From Pseudomonadota bacterium (GTDB taxonomy: Bacteria > Desulfobacterota > Syntrophobacteria > Syntrophobacterales > Syntrophobacteraceae): DNA of 16,349 nt. The notes under the pieces are model-generated. The model was not told where the DNA came from. It worked only from the letters and a program-made list of their open reading frames with translations, and did not search any database. This document shows, piece by piece, positions 1 to 6,949 of this stretch. The stretch is taken from the NCBI GenBank assembly GCA_023416335.1, contig JAEZHY010000119.1:1-16349 (forward strand), in the 5' to 3' direction. Numbering within the stretch: position 1 is the stretch's first letter; each line of letters starts with the position of its first letter. The position numbers and the translations under genes are program-made.

Positions 1-67
1 CGGCTATGCTGCCCCAGGGCTTTCGTGGTTGAAAGTTTTTGTCCTTAGGAACGATTTCGTGTTTTCA

Positions 68-90
68 GGTTGTTCTTTGAAAGAAGAACC
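68..90. repeat. 23-bp near-perfect palindrome
   Basis: The arms read GGTTGTTCTTT and AAAGAAGAACC around a central G, so ten of eleven positions pair. It lies 240 bp before the phosphoesterase start. It could be an operator or a weak hairpin. There is no T-run after it, so it is not a classical terminator. Its function is unknown. Confidence 0.4.
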
Positions 91-249
91 GACCGGCTTT
101 TGGCAGCGCGTCGGTTGGCCAACAAGACGCATTTCGAATTTGCTTCATGAAAGTACTGAAAATGCCGTATTACCAAACGCGATCAAAACCAGCCGCTGAA
201 AATATTTATTACTGTTTCTGTTGTGGTGTTGGGGAAAAGGCACGAAACT

Positions 250-259
250 CCCCCCCCCC
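250..259 (+). repeat. Run of ten C upstream of the phosphoesterase
   Basis: This is a homopolymer of ten C about 70 bp before the GTG start at 330. Long C/G runs are prone to slipped-strand length change. If it lies between promoter elements or in the leader, length change could alter expression. If the ATG at 147 were used, it would switch the reading frame. Either effect is inference. Confidence 0.5.
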
Positions 260-329
260 GAATACCTTTCCTAAACCGGATAGGCGAGGTGACTTTTGCG
301 CGCCGTATCCCTTTTTCAAAGGACTCACC

Positions 330-2240
330 GTGGGCATTCTGAGAAGAGATTTTTTGAAATACTGCCTTGGTTCGGCAGCTCTTGGACTGGAACTGTCGGC
401 TCATGCTTCGCTGGACAAGGTGCTCGCCGCCGGCAGCAATGTTATGGAACAAAGTCCGTCTGTGCCGTCGTACCCGATAAACGAAAGTGTTTACACAACA
501 CTGGAAAAGACGGTCGTTCCGACGGCTCATGGCTCGACGATACTATTGCCGCGCCAGGTCGGCGAATATGCATTATACCATTACGGTGAGTGGAACGGGA
601 ACGGACCCGGATATCCCTACCTGCGGCCCGACATGCAGACCGGAGCCGTTACACCGTCGGTTCCAGACCCTTCGGCCATCAAGCTCCTGTCTTTCTTCGC
701 CATAAGCGATATCCACATCGCCGATAAAGAAAGCCCGAGTCAGTGCAACTACCTGGGTTATGAATATCCGGAGCCCAGGACTCCAACAGGGACGGCTTTG
801 GGCAATTCTTCGGCCTACTCGGCGGTCATCCTCTATACGACCCACGTCCTCGACGCCGCCGTTCAGACGATAAACGTCCAGCACCGGAGGGCGCCGTTCG
901 ATTTCGGCATCAGCCTGGGCGATGCCGCCAACAACACCCAGTACAATGAACTCAGATGGTATATTGACGTCCTCGACGGTCAGCTCATCTACCCCAGTTC
1001 AGGCGCAAACCTGGGGGCCGGCAACATCCTGTATCAGAAACCCTACCAGGCAGCGGGGCTGGACAAGTCGATCCCCTGGTACCAGACCATCGGCAACCAC
1101 GACCAGTTCTGGATGGGTTCTGCATCCGTCGATTCGACGCTTGCCAATTCCAGCCTTACCGTCAAGGATACCTATACCGGTTCCGATGTACTCAAGATGG
1201 GCCAGATAACTTCACTGCCTCCGGATTTTGCACAATACTTCAATAACAACAGTCCCGGCTTCTATATGGGTGTCGTAGATGGTGGGAGTCCGTCGGGGGA
1301 AATCATCTGTGCGGGTGCGGAGGCCAATTTCCCGTCCCCGCCTCAGGTCACCGCCGACTCGAACCGACGATCCCTCTCGATGAAAGAGTGGATGAACGAA
1401 TTTCTGAATACCACGTCGAACCCTCCGGGGCATGGGTTCACGCCGGAAATGGTCAACCGCACGGTTAGCGGCGCCGACAGCCCGTTTGCCTGCTATCATT
1501 TCTACCCGAGGTCGGATGTACCAATCAAAGTCATTGTCCTGGACGATACCGACAAAGTCCTGTGCGGCGCGGCGGCGGCACTCGACCAGGAACGTTACCA
1601 GTGGCTCGTTGACGAACTCGACGCGGGAGAGGCCGCGGGGGAACTCATGATCATCTGTGCGCATATCCCGATTTGGCCCTACGCGCAGGGAGTCCCGGCC
1701 GACCCGCCTCAGCATATGTCAACGGTATCCTCGAGTTCCTATGTAACCGAGCAGAACTTGCTCGCTAAACTCCACACTTACAAAAACATTATTATGTGGG
1801 TCGCGGGGCACGTGCATCGCAATGCCATCACCCCGCAACCGGCACTGCTGGAGGGCGGTTTTGTCGATCTCGAAAAAAGCTTCTGGGAGGTCGAAACGCC
1901 TTCATTAAGGGACCTGCCCCAGCAGTTCCGTCGCTTCAATATCGTTGCCAACAGCGACAACACCATTTCAGTTTTTGCGCTCGATGTCGATGTCGCGGTC
2001 AATCCGGCCGTTCTCCAGGATGGATCGTCTTCACCCGCGTGGACGTCGCGTTCCTATGCGATCGCAACCCAGCAGATATTCAAAAACCCGATATGCCAGG
2101 GGCCTCACGTAGCTCCAACGTCCGGTGTCTACAATGCCGAACTCGTCAAACACCTGAGCCCGGAAATGCAGAATAAGATCAGGACTATTCGTGCGAATCG
2201 TTCCTTCGCTCCTATTGCGTCCCTGCTGCTGGACGAATAG
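330..2240 (+). CDS. Tat-exported calcineurin-like metallophosphoesterase (TIGR03768-like)
   Basis: Predicted secreted metal-dependent phosphoesterase of 636 aa. I chose the GTG start because AAAGGA precedes it by 7 nt and the protein then opens with a Tat signal: twin Arg at 5-6 in RRDFLK, then a short hydrophobic stretch. The five blocks of the calcineurin-like fold are present in order: D127-x-H129, G-D198, GNHD (N256, H257, D258), a metal His in AHIPIW (H445) and GHVH (H494, H496). Long inserts separate the blocks, especially between GNHD and H445. This matches my memory of the RPA4764/TIGR03768 family, whose members are Tat-exported and far longer than the core domain. It would act in the periplasm. 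The substrate cannot be read from the sequence. It stands alone, with no same-strand partner upstream. The fold and export route are firm; the family name is from memory. Confidence 0.88.
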   Translation: MGILRRDFLKYCLGSAALGLELSAHASLDKVLAAGSNVMEQSPSVPSYPINESVYTTLEKTVVPTAHGSTILLPRQVGEYALYHYGEWNGNGPGYPYLRPDMQTGAVTPSVPDPSAIKLLSFFAISDIHIADKESPSQCNYLGYEYPEPRTPTGTALGNSSAYSAVILYTTHVLDAAVQTINVQHRRAPFDFGISLGDAANNTQYNELRWYIDVLDGQLIYPSSGANLGAGNILYQKPYQAAGLDKSIPWYQTIGNHDQFWMGSASVDSTLANSSLTVKDTYTGSDVLKMGQITSLPPDFAQYFNNNSPGFYMGVVDGGSPSGEIICAGAEANFPSPPQVTADSNRRSLSMKEWMNEFLNTTSNPPGHGFTPEMVNRTVSGADSPFACYHFYPRSDVPIKVIVLDDTDKVLCGAAAALDQERYQWLVDELDAGEAAGELMIICAHIPIWPYAQGVPADPPQHMSTVSSSSYVTEQNLLAKLHTYKNIIMWVAGHVHRNAITPQPALLEGGFVDLEKSFWEVETPSLRDLPQQFRRFNIVANSDNTISVFALDVDVAVNPAVLQDGSSSPAWTSRSYAIATQQIFKNPICQGPHVAPTSGVYNAELVKHLSPEMQNKIRTIRANRSFAPIASLLLDE

Positions 2241-2265
2241 CTCCGCATCGGTGCATGTTCAACCT

Positions 2266-2306
2266 CATATCCCAATTCGCTCATTGACGGAGCGCATTGG
2301 GGTATG
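2266..2306. repeat. Inverted repeat between the phosphoesterase and the hicB-like gene
   Basis: Two 17-base arms (2266-2282 and 2290-2306) pair at 15 positions, plus one G-T wobble, around a 7-nt loop. No T-run follows, so an intrinsic terminator for the phosphoesterase is doubtful. The position, about 70 bp before the hicB-like ATG, would also suit an operator, since HicB proteins often repress their own promoter. Both roles are inference. Confidence 0.5.
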
Positions 2307-2375
2307 GGACAATTATCGCACGATGCCAAAAGTATCAGTCCGGACCGCCAGGCCCGCCATTGCGGAGTCCGAAAG

Positions 2376-2636
2376 ATGAAAGACGGCGCCAGGTATGTAA
2401 AAATCGTTGAGTGGTCCGAGGAAGATCGCTGCTACGTGGGCAGTGCACCGGGCCTTATATATGGTGGGACCCACGGCGACGACGAAAAGGCGGTTTTTGA
2501 GGAGCTTTGCCAAATCGTTGAAGAAGCAATCGAACTTTATCGCAAGGATGGCAAGCCACTCCCCCCGGCAACATCCGGCCGCGACTTCGCCAACAAAATG
2601 CAAGAGGTCGCATGTTCCTGCCGGACCTATTGCTAA
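2376..2636 (+). CDS. HicB-family antitoxin-like protein, solo
   Basis: Small protein of 86 aa resembling the partial RNase H-like fold of HicB antitoxins. It opens with a beta-strand pattern (YVKIVEWSEEDRCYVG), then PGL with a GG turn and the acidic segment HGDDEKAVFEELCQIVEEAIELY, and ends with a DGKPLPP-type motif. HicB proteins neutralise the mRNA-cleaving toxin HicA and often bind DNA. Here there is no C-terminal HTH or ribbon-helix-helix domain, and no HicA gene lies on either side. The 135 bp upstream holds only an inverted repeat, and the next gene is convergent and encodes a membrane protein. It is therefore an orphan or the survivor of a decayed pair. The last residues (ACSCRTYC) look unlike the family and may be an eroded end. 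The ATG at 2376 matches the family start, but the Shine-Dalgarno is weak. Confidence 0.75.
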   Translation: MKDGARYVKIVEWSEEDRCYVGSAPGLIYGGTHGDDEKAVFEELCQIVEEAIELYRKDGKPLPPATSGRDFANKMQEVACSCRTYC

Positions 2637-2679
2637 TCGGCACGACCCCTACTGTCCTCCGAACCGGCTTCTTCTCCAC

Positions 2680-3105
2680 CTAGCCCCCCGCATATCTGCC
2701 GACAACGTATCCGAGCACACAGGCGAGAACATAAAGGGGCGCTCCCCACAGGAGAATCCGCCGCCCGACAATCCGAGTACTTTTCAGGGCTATAAGAACC
2801 AGCCCGGCTGCGAGCACCCAGGTCCCAATCCACACAAAAAATACAATAGAAAAGTAGTCCGGCATGCCACAGAAGTAGCCCTTGGGATCGAGCATCCGAA
2901 GCCGGTGTAACTCGCCAAGCCGGTAGGCAATTATTCCTCCCGACATAAGGGCCAGTGCCGGTAACGGGAAGTGTGCGAAACGGCGGCTTCGAACCCAACA
3001 GGACATGACGAACGTTGGCAGTGCGGCCACGCCAGCAATTGCGAAGCTCAGCAAATCATCCATGGTTGCCGGAACAAACGGGGCGAAATCCTTTAAGTAG
3101 CCCAT
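2680..3105 (-). CDS. Hypothetical four-helix membrane protein
   Basis: This 141-aa protein is one I do not recognise. Four hydrophobic segments stand out at about residues 17-37, 46-64, 84-107 and 116-137, so it should be an inner-membrane protein. Arg-rich loops follow helix 1 (VRSRR) and helix 3 (STRIVGRR), which suggests those loops are cytoplasmic. No catalytic motif is visible. The gene is convergent with the HicB-like gene, with 43 bp between the stops, and is probably a single transcription unit. The start has a modest GAG-type ribosome site. An internal Met at residue 15 is a possible alternative start just before helix 1. Codon use and GC look like the neighbours. Confidence 0.6.
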   Translation of the reverse strand: MGYLKDFAPFVPATMDDLLSFAIAGVAALPTFVMSCWVRSRRFAHFPLPALALMSGGIIAYRLGELHRLRMLDPKGYFCGMPDYFSIVFFVWIGTWVLAAGLVLIALKSTRIVGRRILLWGAPLYVLACVLGYVVGRYAGG

Positions 3106-3346
3106 AGCCGACTCGTTTCCATATTCAGGTTTCGATCATGGCCTGACAGTTCGGCTCCGTACTCCGGGGCAGGCGGGAAGCAAGAGCAACTGCGCATACT
3201 TACGTTATCTGTATAGCGCCTGCCTTGGGATTACTCAAGAAGAGGTCTGTCGCAATTCGATCATCTTCAGGCAGGCATCCATGATATGCCGAACTCCTTC
3301 ATGGGAGCAAGGGAAACTACAGAAAGAGCAGGCTTTGGAGTTGCAC

Positions 3347-3511
3347 ATGCCGGAGAAGAAGGAATGCGAGTTCCAGGGGAAATATTACCCGAATGGTGGA
3401 AACGTGTGCATAGGGGACCAGTGCATCCAGTGCTACGACGGAAAATGGGGCCCCAACGAATACGAACTGGCTTTTCAGGAGAGAATCATTGAAACCTTGA
3501 AAAGTCAATGA
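3347..3511 (+). CDS. Small Cys-rich hypothetical protein
   Basis: This is a 54-aa protein. I chose the ATG at 3347 because TTGGAG stands 6 nt before it; an in-frame ATG at 3281 has no such site. Four Cys (7, 21, 26, 29) sit in a pattern C-x4-G-x2-Y-x2-G-x3-C-x4-C-x2-C-x3-W. This recalls the short C...YxxG...C...W motifs of DUF1496-like and VWC-like small domains, and could bind a metal or form disulfides. There is no signal peptide or membrane segment, so it is probably cytoplasmic. The C-terminal third is helical and charged (EYELAFQERIIETL). Function unknown. It runs convergently toward the TapB-like gene. Confidence 0.6.
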   Translation: MPEKKECEFQGKYYPNGGNVCIGDQCIQCYDGKWGPNEYELAFQERIIETLKSQ

Positions 3512-3552
3512 AGCTTCTGCAGCCGATTTGACGGTTACCGGTCAATCTTTCA

Positions 3553-3583
3553 GGTCCTCATGCCCTCTTTGGCCGTGAGGACC
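3553..3583. terminator. Candidate hairpin between convergent genes
   Basis: A perfect 8-bp inverted repeat, GGTCCTCA (3553-3560) and TGAGGACC (3576-3583), surrounds a 15-nt loop. It lies between the stop of the Cys-rich gene and the stop of the convergent TapB-like gene, the right place for a shared terminator. No U-tract follows on either strand, so intrinsic termination is uncertain. Confidence 0.35.
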
Positions 3584-3644
3584 GTCCGGTTCCGGTATTG
3601 GGGCAGGAAGACATTTCCAAGCAGTGAGATTGTCCCACAATCTT

Positions 3645-4337
3645 TCAATTCTTGTATGATGTCATCTCAACTATTCCTTTTCCTCCGCCCATTTTAGGAT
3701 TACTGCATTTGACCTCAAACGTATGTTTGATGCTGCCGACTCCCGGGGCATACCAGGTAAATTCCTCCACTGTGACTTCAGGTTCGCCCCCATACGATCC
3801 AAGGTTTACCTTTCCACTGAAGTATTCTCTTATTTTTAAACACCTCTCGAAGTTACCGGCCGGCACGGTGACAACATCATCTATTTTTTCAATAGTACTT
3901 GTCATGGTAACCGATACTTGCTCCTTGAGAAAATCCACCTCCTTAAACTCAGTCCAGGTGGTTCCGACAGCTATAGGGTACTTAAACTCCCATTCCTCAC
4001 TCTTGTTCCTTTTCGGAGCTTTATCACCGGGTTCCTGTGTTGCAACGAGCAGAATGCCTTCTTCATTTTCATAGTGAAACATCTTCAGATATTCCCCGCC
4101 ATTCTTGAGAGCAGCTGTCATAGGAGTCAATTCAAGTCCGTCAAATTTCTCTTTAGAGCCGCTGACAACCACCACTTCCGCCACACTCTTTCTCTGTTCA
4201 TTGATGCTGGTTAATGTAAACTCAGCAGTGAAACCCTCCCTGAGAGGAAAGTATTCCGATCCATAACCAGGTCCGGCAAAGATCAAGAGCATAACCATGG
4301 AAACCGGCGCCAACAGCCTGAGCATTGTCTTCATCAT
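3645..4337 (-). CDS. Exported TapB-like hypothetical protein
   Basis: This 230-aa protein starts with a signal peptide: Lys near the N-terminus, a hydrophobic core LAPVSMVMLLIFAG and a likely cleavage near GYGS-EYF (about residue 27). No lipobox Cys is present, so it should be soluble in the periplasm or outside. The mature part opens with YFPLREG and later has VPAGNFERCLKI (158-169) and WYAPGVGSIKH (195-205). This combination resembles the TapB / DUF3108-like group of periplasmic beta-rich proteins, whose role is not well known. GGGGAG lies 8 nt before the first of two adjacent ATG codons. A 15-bp palindrome stands just upstream (4366-4380). It is probably transcribed alone, as the next same-strand gene ends 197 bp upstream. 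Confidence 0.7.
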   Translation of the reverse strand: MMKTMLRLLAPVSMVMLLIFAGPGYGSEYFPLREGFTAEFTLTSINEQRKSVAEVVVVSGSKEKFDGLELTPMTAALKNGGEYLKMFHYENEEGILLVATQEPGDKAPKRNKSEEWEFKYPIAVGTTWTEFKEVDFLKEQVSVTMTSTIEKIDDVVTVPAGNFERCLKIREYFSGKVNLGSYGGEPEVTVEEFTWYAPGVGSIKHTFEVKCSNPKMGGGKGIVEMTSYKN

Positions 4338-4365
4338 TTTAAATTCTCCCCGGCACAGAATACCG

Positions 4366-4380
4366 AATTCTTGAAGAATT
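4366..4380. promoter_or_regulatory. Palindrome upstream of the TapB-like gene
   Basis: A perfect 7+7 palindrome, AATTCTT-G-AAGAATT, lies about 29 bp before the minus-strand start at 4337. Its size and position suit an operator for the exported protein, but the binding protein is unknown and no clear -35/-10 pair is visible. Confidence 0.35.
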
Positions 4381-4534
4381 GAAGGACTGGGTGCATCTAC
4401 CTCCCCGGCGATCGTCTTCGATCATATAGCAAAGCCGGCGGGATTTTCGTACAAAAAGGTATCAGTCGACTCACATCAAGGCAGCGCGCGGAGGTTGAGG
4501 GCAGGCGAGGGTTCCTTCCGACCTGAGATCGCGT

Positions 4535-4855
4535 TCACATAAGAAGTTCAATGAAACGCTGAATTAGAGGAAGAGACAGAAGGAAAAGGAAAAGAGCGGT
4601 CAGCCCCCATAGCAGGCTGAGCAATTTCCTGCCGGCCCGCCATGACAATATGGAGGAACATGACAGCTGAATGGCCCCGGCGCCATACAAAACGAGCTGA
4701 AGGATTACGGTGCCCCAAAGATTTAGTGACGGAGGGCCTTCATAAATCACCATACCCGCTGCAATGGAGACAATGATAATGGCGGCCAGCTTGATTTTCT
4801 GCCGTCGCGATATTCCACTTATCCTGCCGACGGGCGGTTCCGAGTGGCCGGCCAT
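4535..4855 (-). CDS. Small three-helix membrane protein
   Basis: This 106-aa protein is one I do not recognise. After a polar N-terminus with Arg/Lys (RRQKIK, 17-22) come three hydrophobic segments at about 22-38, 46-66 and 78-98. This gives an inner-membrane protein, with its basic N-terminal end probably inside. AAAGAGG sits 5-6 nt before the ATG, which supports translation. No motif hints at a function. The next gene downstream on the same strand is the exported TapB-like protein, after a 197-bp gap with small hairpins, so co-transcription is possible but not shown. Confidence 0.6.
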   Translation of the reverse strand: MAGHSEPPVGRISGISRRQKIKLAAIIIVSIAAGMVIYEGPPSLNLWGTVILQLVLYGAGAIQLSCSSILSWRAGRKLLSLLWGLTALFLFLLSLPLIQRFIELLM

Positions 4856-5205
4856 CGATCACCTCTTTCATTAGAAGATTGCATTCCGGGCATAAAGCTC
4901 CCCGAAATGCAAACCGATTTGGAAATGGTAGAGAGCCTCTGAGGCGGTGATTGCGCTTTGGTGCTATCTGCACGTTTCTACCGCAAATGGTGGCTCAATG
5001 TAGCTTCCAAAATTGCCCATCAGCACATTCCATCGGAGATAGGCGGGCGCGGGATGCTTGACCATGCCTGGTCTTCTTGAAAGAAAGTCAGACACCTCCT
5101 GTGATCGCAACTGTGTCCGGAAGGTCACATCCCTTCCCTGCTGTCCACATAAGAACCCCATCTTCTCTGGATCTCCGCTGAGGCTTTCGAGGATTTGGGC
5201 ACATG
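4856..5205. other. Intergenic stretch without a supported gene
   Basis: Between the small membrane protein and the XRE operator I see only short open frames without ribosome sites or recognisable composition. A 65-codon minus-strand frame (4964-5161) is the longest and I do not support it. The base composition shifts to AT-rich toward the right end, where the XRE locus begins. Confidence 0.4.
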
Positions 5206-5234
5206 TTTAGTAAATTTTCTTGACATTTACTAAA
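5206..5234. promoter_or_regulatory. Probable operator of the XRE regulator
   Basis: A perfect inverted repeat has arms TTTAGTAAAT (5206-5215) and ATTTACTAAA (5225-5234) separated by 9 bp. It contains the putative -35 box of the XRE gene, so a bound dimer would block RNA polymerase. This is the usual layout of an autoregulated XRE repressor. The repeat is seen directly; the identity of the binding protein is inferred from position. Confidence 0.65.
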
Positions 5235-5248
5235 TTTCCGCCCAGAAT
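5220..5248 (+). promoter_or_regulatory. Sigma-70-like promoter of the XRE gene
   Basis: A consensus -35 TTGACA (5220-5225) is followed after 17 bp by CAGAAT (5243-5248), which matches the -10 consensus at four of six positions. It lies 67 bp before the XRE start codon and overlaps the inverted repeat at 5206-5234. Confidence 0.6.
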
Positions 5249-5314
5249 ACCTTCCCAACCGAGATCATTGACCAAACCCTTAAATTCTCTGTAAAATCCC
5301 ATAAGGAGTATCCA

Positions 5315-6286
5315 ATGCATAGTGAATCACTTATTGAATTGGCTCTCAAAATATTATCTTGCAGTCAAAAGGAACTTGCGTCTCAGCTTGGTGTTTCCCA
5401 GACACAAATTAGCAAATGGAAGAAGGGTGAACACATGTCTCATGATATGGAAGAAAAGATTCGCACAATTACAAATATCGGCGATATAGACCCATCTTTC
5501 ATCTTGTGGACCGGTTCTATTGAAGAAGCCAGTAAATGGGAAGATCTCATACACTTTCTGGCTGATAGAGCTAAAGAAAGCGAGGAAACTGGATATGACA
5601 CATATCCTTTAGATGATGAGATAGGCCTATTGAGTTGGAGCACATTAAGCCTATTAATGGAACTTGGAGTCAGTATCCCTAATAATATTCCAAGTGAATT
5701 GTATTTCGATTATGACTCAATATATGATAAAGAAAAAAGTGATGAAGAATCAGAAGAAATACTTTTAACCATCTTAGAAGGAAATCCATACTCTAAATTA
5801 ATTTATAACATTTTCCTGTCATTGAATGACGTTTGGGGGTTCTATAATGCATATATGATGGAGTTGATTTCAGACGATGATTTAGACCTCATGAATACCG
5901 GAGCAGAGAATATCGAACCGTGTTTAATTGAATTGGCAGCCTGCAAGTTGGAGGATAACGAAGAGTTAATGCCTATGCTGAAAGAATTTAGGCATCGTAC
6001 TTTGAAGAATTATAGGAAATGGATAGAAATCGTTAAAGACAAAGCGTTCAGGGCAGGGGTCCCTCTCAGGGCAGAGCTTATGGAACTGGTCACGTGCGAT
6101 TGCGAGGAACTTTCTGAAAAAGCTGAAGCTGAGAGCTTCGGATTCAATTCAGCCAGACTGCATCCTGATATTTATATGAATGAAATTCTGTGCAGCCTGA
6201 GGGCAATTCATCAGGTTCTGCCAGCCATACTCGAAAAACTTGGAATTGATTTCAAGTTAGATGACTCGGAGTTTTACATTAAATAA
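5315..6286 (+). CDS. XRE-family HTH regulator with a long acidic C-terminal domain
   Basis: Predicted DNA-binding regulator of 323 aa. Residues about 7-45 form an XRE/Cro-C1 helix-turn-helix: SQKELASQLGVS, then the recognition helix QTQISKWKKGE (29-39). The remaining 270 residues are helical and rich in Asp/Glu, with no motif I can name; this part may sense a ligand or bind a partner. A clear AAGGAG stands 7 nt before the ATG. Upstream lies a promoter whose -35 box sits inside a perfect inverted repeat, which suggests autorepression. The gene is visibly AT-richer than its neighbours and uses more A/T-ending codons, a sign of possible transfer. The 141-aa gene begins 73 bp downstream on the same strand and may share the transcript. 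The HTH call is firm; the target beyond its own promoter is unknown. Confidence 0.8.
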   Translation: MHSESLIELALKILSCSQKELASQLGVSQTQISKWKKGEHMSHDMEEKIRTITNIGDIDPSFILWTGSIEEASKWEDLIHFLADRAKESEETGYDTYPLDDEIGLLSWSTLSLLMELGVSIPNNIPSELYFDYDSIYDKEKSDEESEEILLTILEGNPYSKLIYNIFLSLNDVWGFYNAYMMELISDDDLDLMNTGAENIEPCLIELAACKLEDNEELMPMLKEFRHRTLKNYRKWIEIVKDKAFRAGVPLRAELMELVTCDCEELSEKAEAESFGFNSARLHPDIYMNEILCSLRAIHQVLPAILEKLGIDFKLDDSEFYIK

Positions 6287-6359
6287 TTTGAACTGGTCTA
6301 TCCGGAGTTAAACAAACAAGGATTCGTAAGACACGATGTGAGTGTCGAAAGGAGAATAG

Positions 6360-6785
6360 ATGGGATTGGGGATCCGCGTTTTCTTTATAAATCCGAATGA
6401 TTCTTTCCAGCGTATTCCGGTTGCTAGGTTTGAACGATTTTATGAGCCCGATTCGGAAGAGCAATTTACTGAGTTTGCAGGGCAAAAGGTGAGATGCGCG
6501 TTCGTGATCGTGGAGACGAGTAACCGTAAGCCGGTTTCGGTAAGGCGAATTGATTACATGCTCATCCAGTTGGACAGGAAGGGGAAATTGGATACAAAGG
6601 AGCATCATAGACACCTTCACCTTATCATGACGGGGTTTGGCGCGAGTTTCCCCATTCTAGAAAAGAACCGCTCATTAAGCAAAGCACAGGGACACTGGGC
6701 AAATAGTCAGATTGACCGAGACTTCAGATGGCAGCCTTCATCTGAATTGGAAGAGGCTATCCGAAGTGCCGCCCTCGGAAAGTGA
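6360..6785 (+). CDS. Conserved-looking hypothetical protein
   Basis: This 141-aa soluble protein is one I cannot assign to a family. AAAGGAG precedes the ATG by 4-5 nt, so the start is well supported. The first half reads as alternating beta strands (IRVFFINPND, RCAFVIVETSN, RRIDYMLIQLD). A His-rich patch, HHRHLHLI, follows at about residues 82-89 and could bind metal. The C-terminus ends in a helix (SELEEAIRSAAL). There is no signal peptide or membrane segment. It lies 73 bp after the XRE gene on the same strand and converges on the DnaE-like gene. A role linked to the regulator is possible from position only. Confidence 0.6.
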   Translation: MGLGIRVFFINPNDSFQRIPVARFERFYEPDSEEQFTEFAGQKVRCAFVIVETSNRKPVSVRRIDYMLIQLDRKGKLDTKEHHRHLHLIMTGFGASFPILEKNRSLSKAQGHWANSQIDRDFRWQPSSELEEAIRSAALGK

Positions 6786-6872
6786 ACGGGATAAGCATAG
6801 TGGTTGCCCTTTGCGCAAGAAAATTCGCTTAATAATAACCCCGAGAGCTGTCCGAGTAGAAGCAAAGGAGGA

Positions 6873-6911
6873 ATGCGCAAGTTTTATCATCTATTGCAGT
6901 TGAGGAGGTAA
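6873..6911 (+). other. Twelve-codon ORF with a perfect Shine-Dalgarno
   Basis: AAAGGAGG directly precedes an ATG that opens a 12-residue frame (MRKFYHLLQLRR). The frame itself ends across a second GAGGAGG. No gene follows on this strand, because the DnaE-like gene converges from the right. This may be a leader peptide left from a lost gene, or chance. Translation is not proven. Confidence 0.25.
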
Positions 6912-6949
6912 GTTAACATTATAACAGCTGATCCGATCCACCTTAAACC

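Larger units (their letters stand above)
1..329. other. Non-coding leader region upstream of the Tat phosphoesterase
   Basis: I see no supported gene here. An open frame in phase with the phosphoesterase extends back to an ATG at 147. That extension would put 61 unrelated residues in front of a Tat signal, so I treat it as untranslated. The stretch holds a near-perfect 23-bp palindrome (68-90), a perfect 10-bp palindrome GTTGGCCAAC (114-123) and a run of ten C (250-259). I cannot assign a convincing sigma-70 promoter. Confidence 0.5.

Noticed and set aside
147..329. N-terminal extension of the phosphoesterase starting at the ATG at 147
   Set aside because: It has no ribosome site, runs through a ten-C tract and would bury the Tat signal. 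The GTG at 330 has AAAGGA and gives a normal Tat N-terminus.
1212..1715. 167-codon minus-strand open frame
   Set aside because: Lies opposite the phosphoesterase, whose metal-binding motifs show which strand is coding.
4964..5161. 65-codon minus-strand open frame
   Set aside because: No clear ribosome site and no recognisable motif. Length is within chance.
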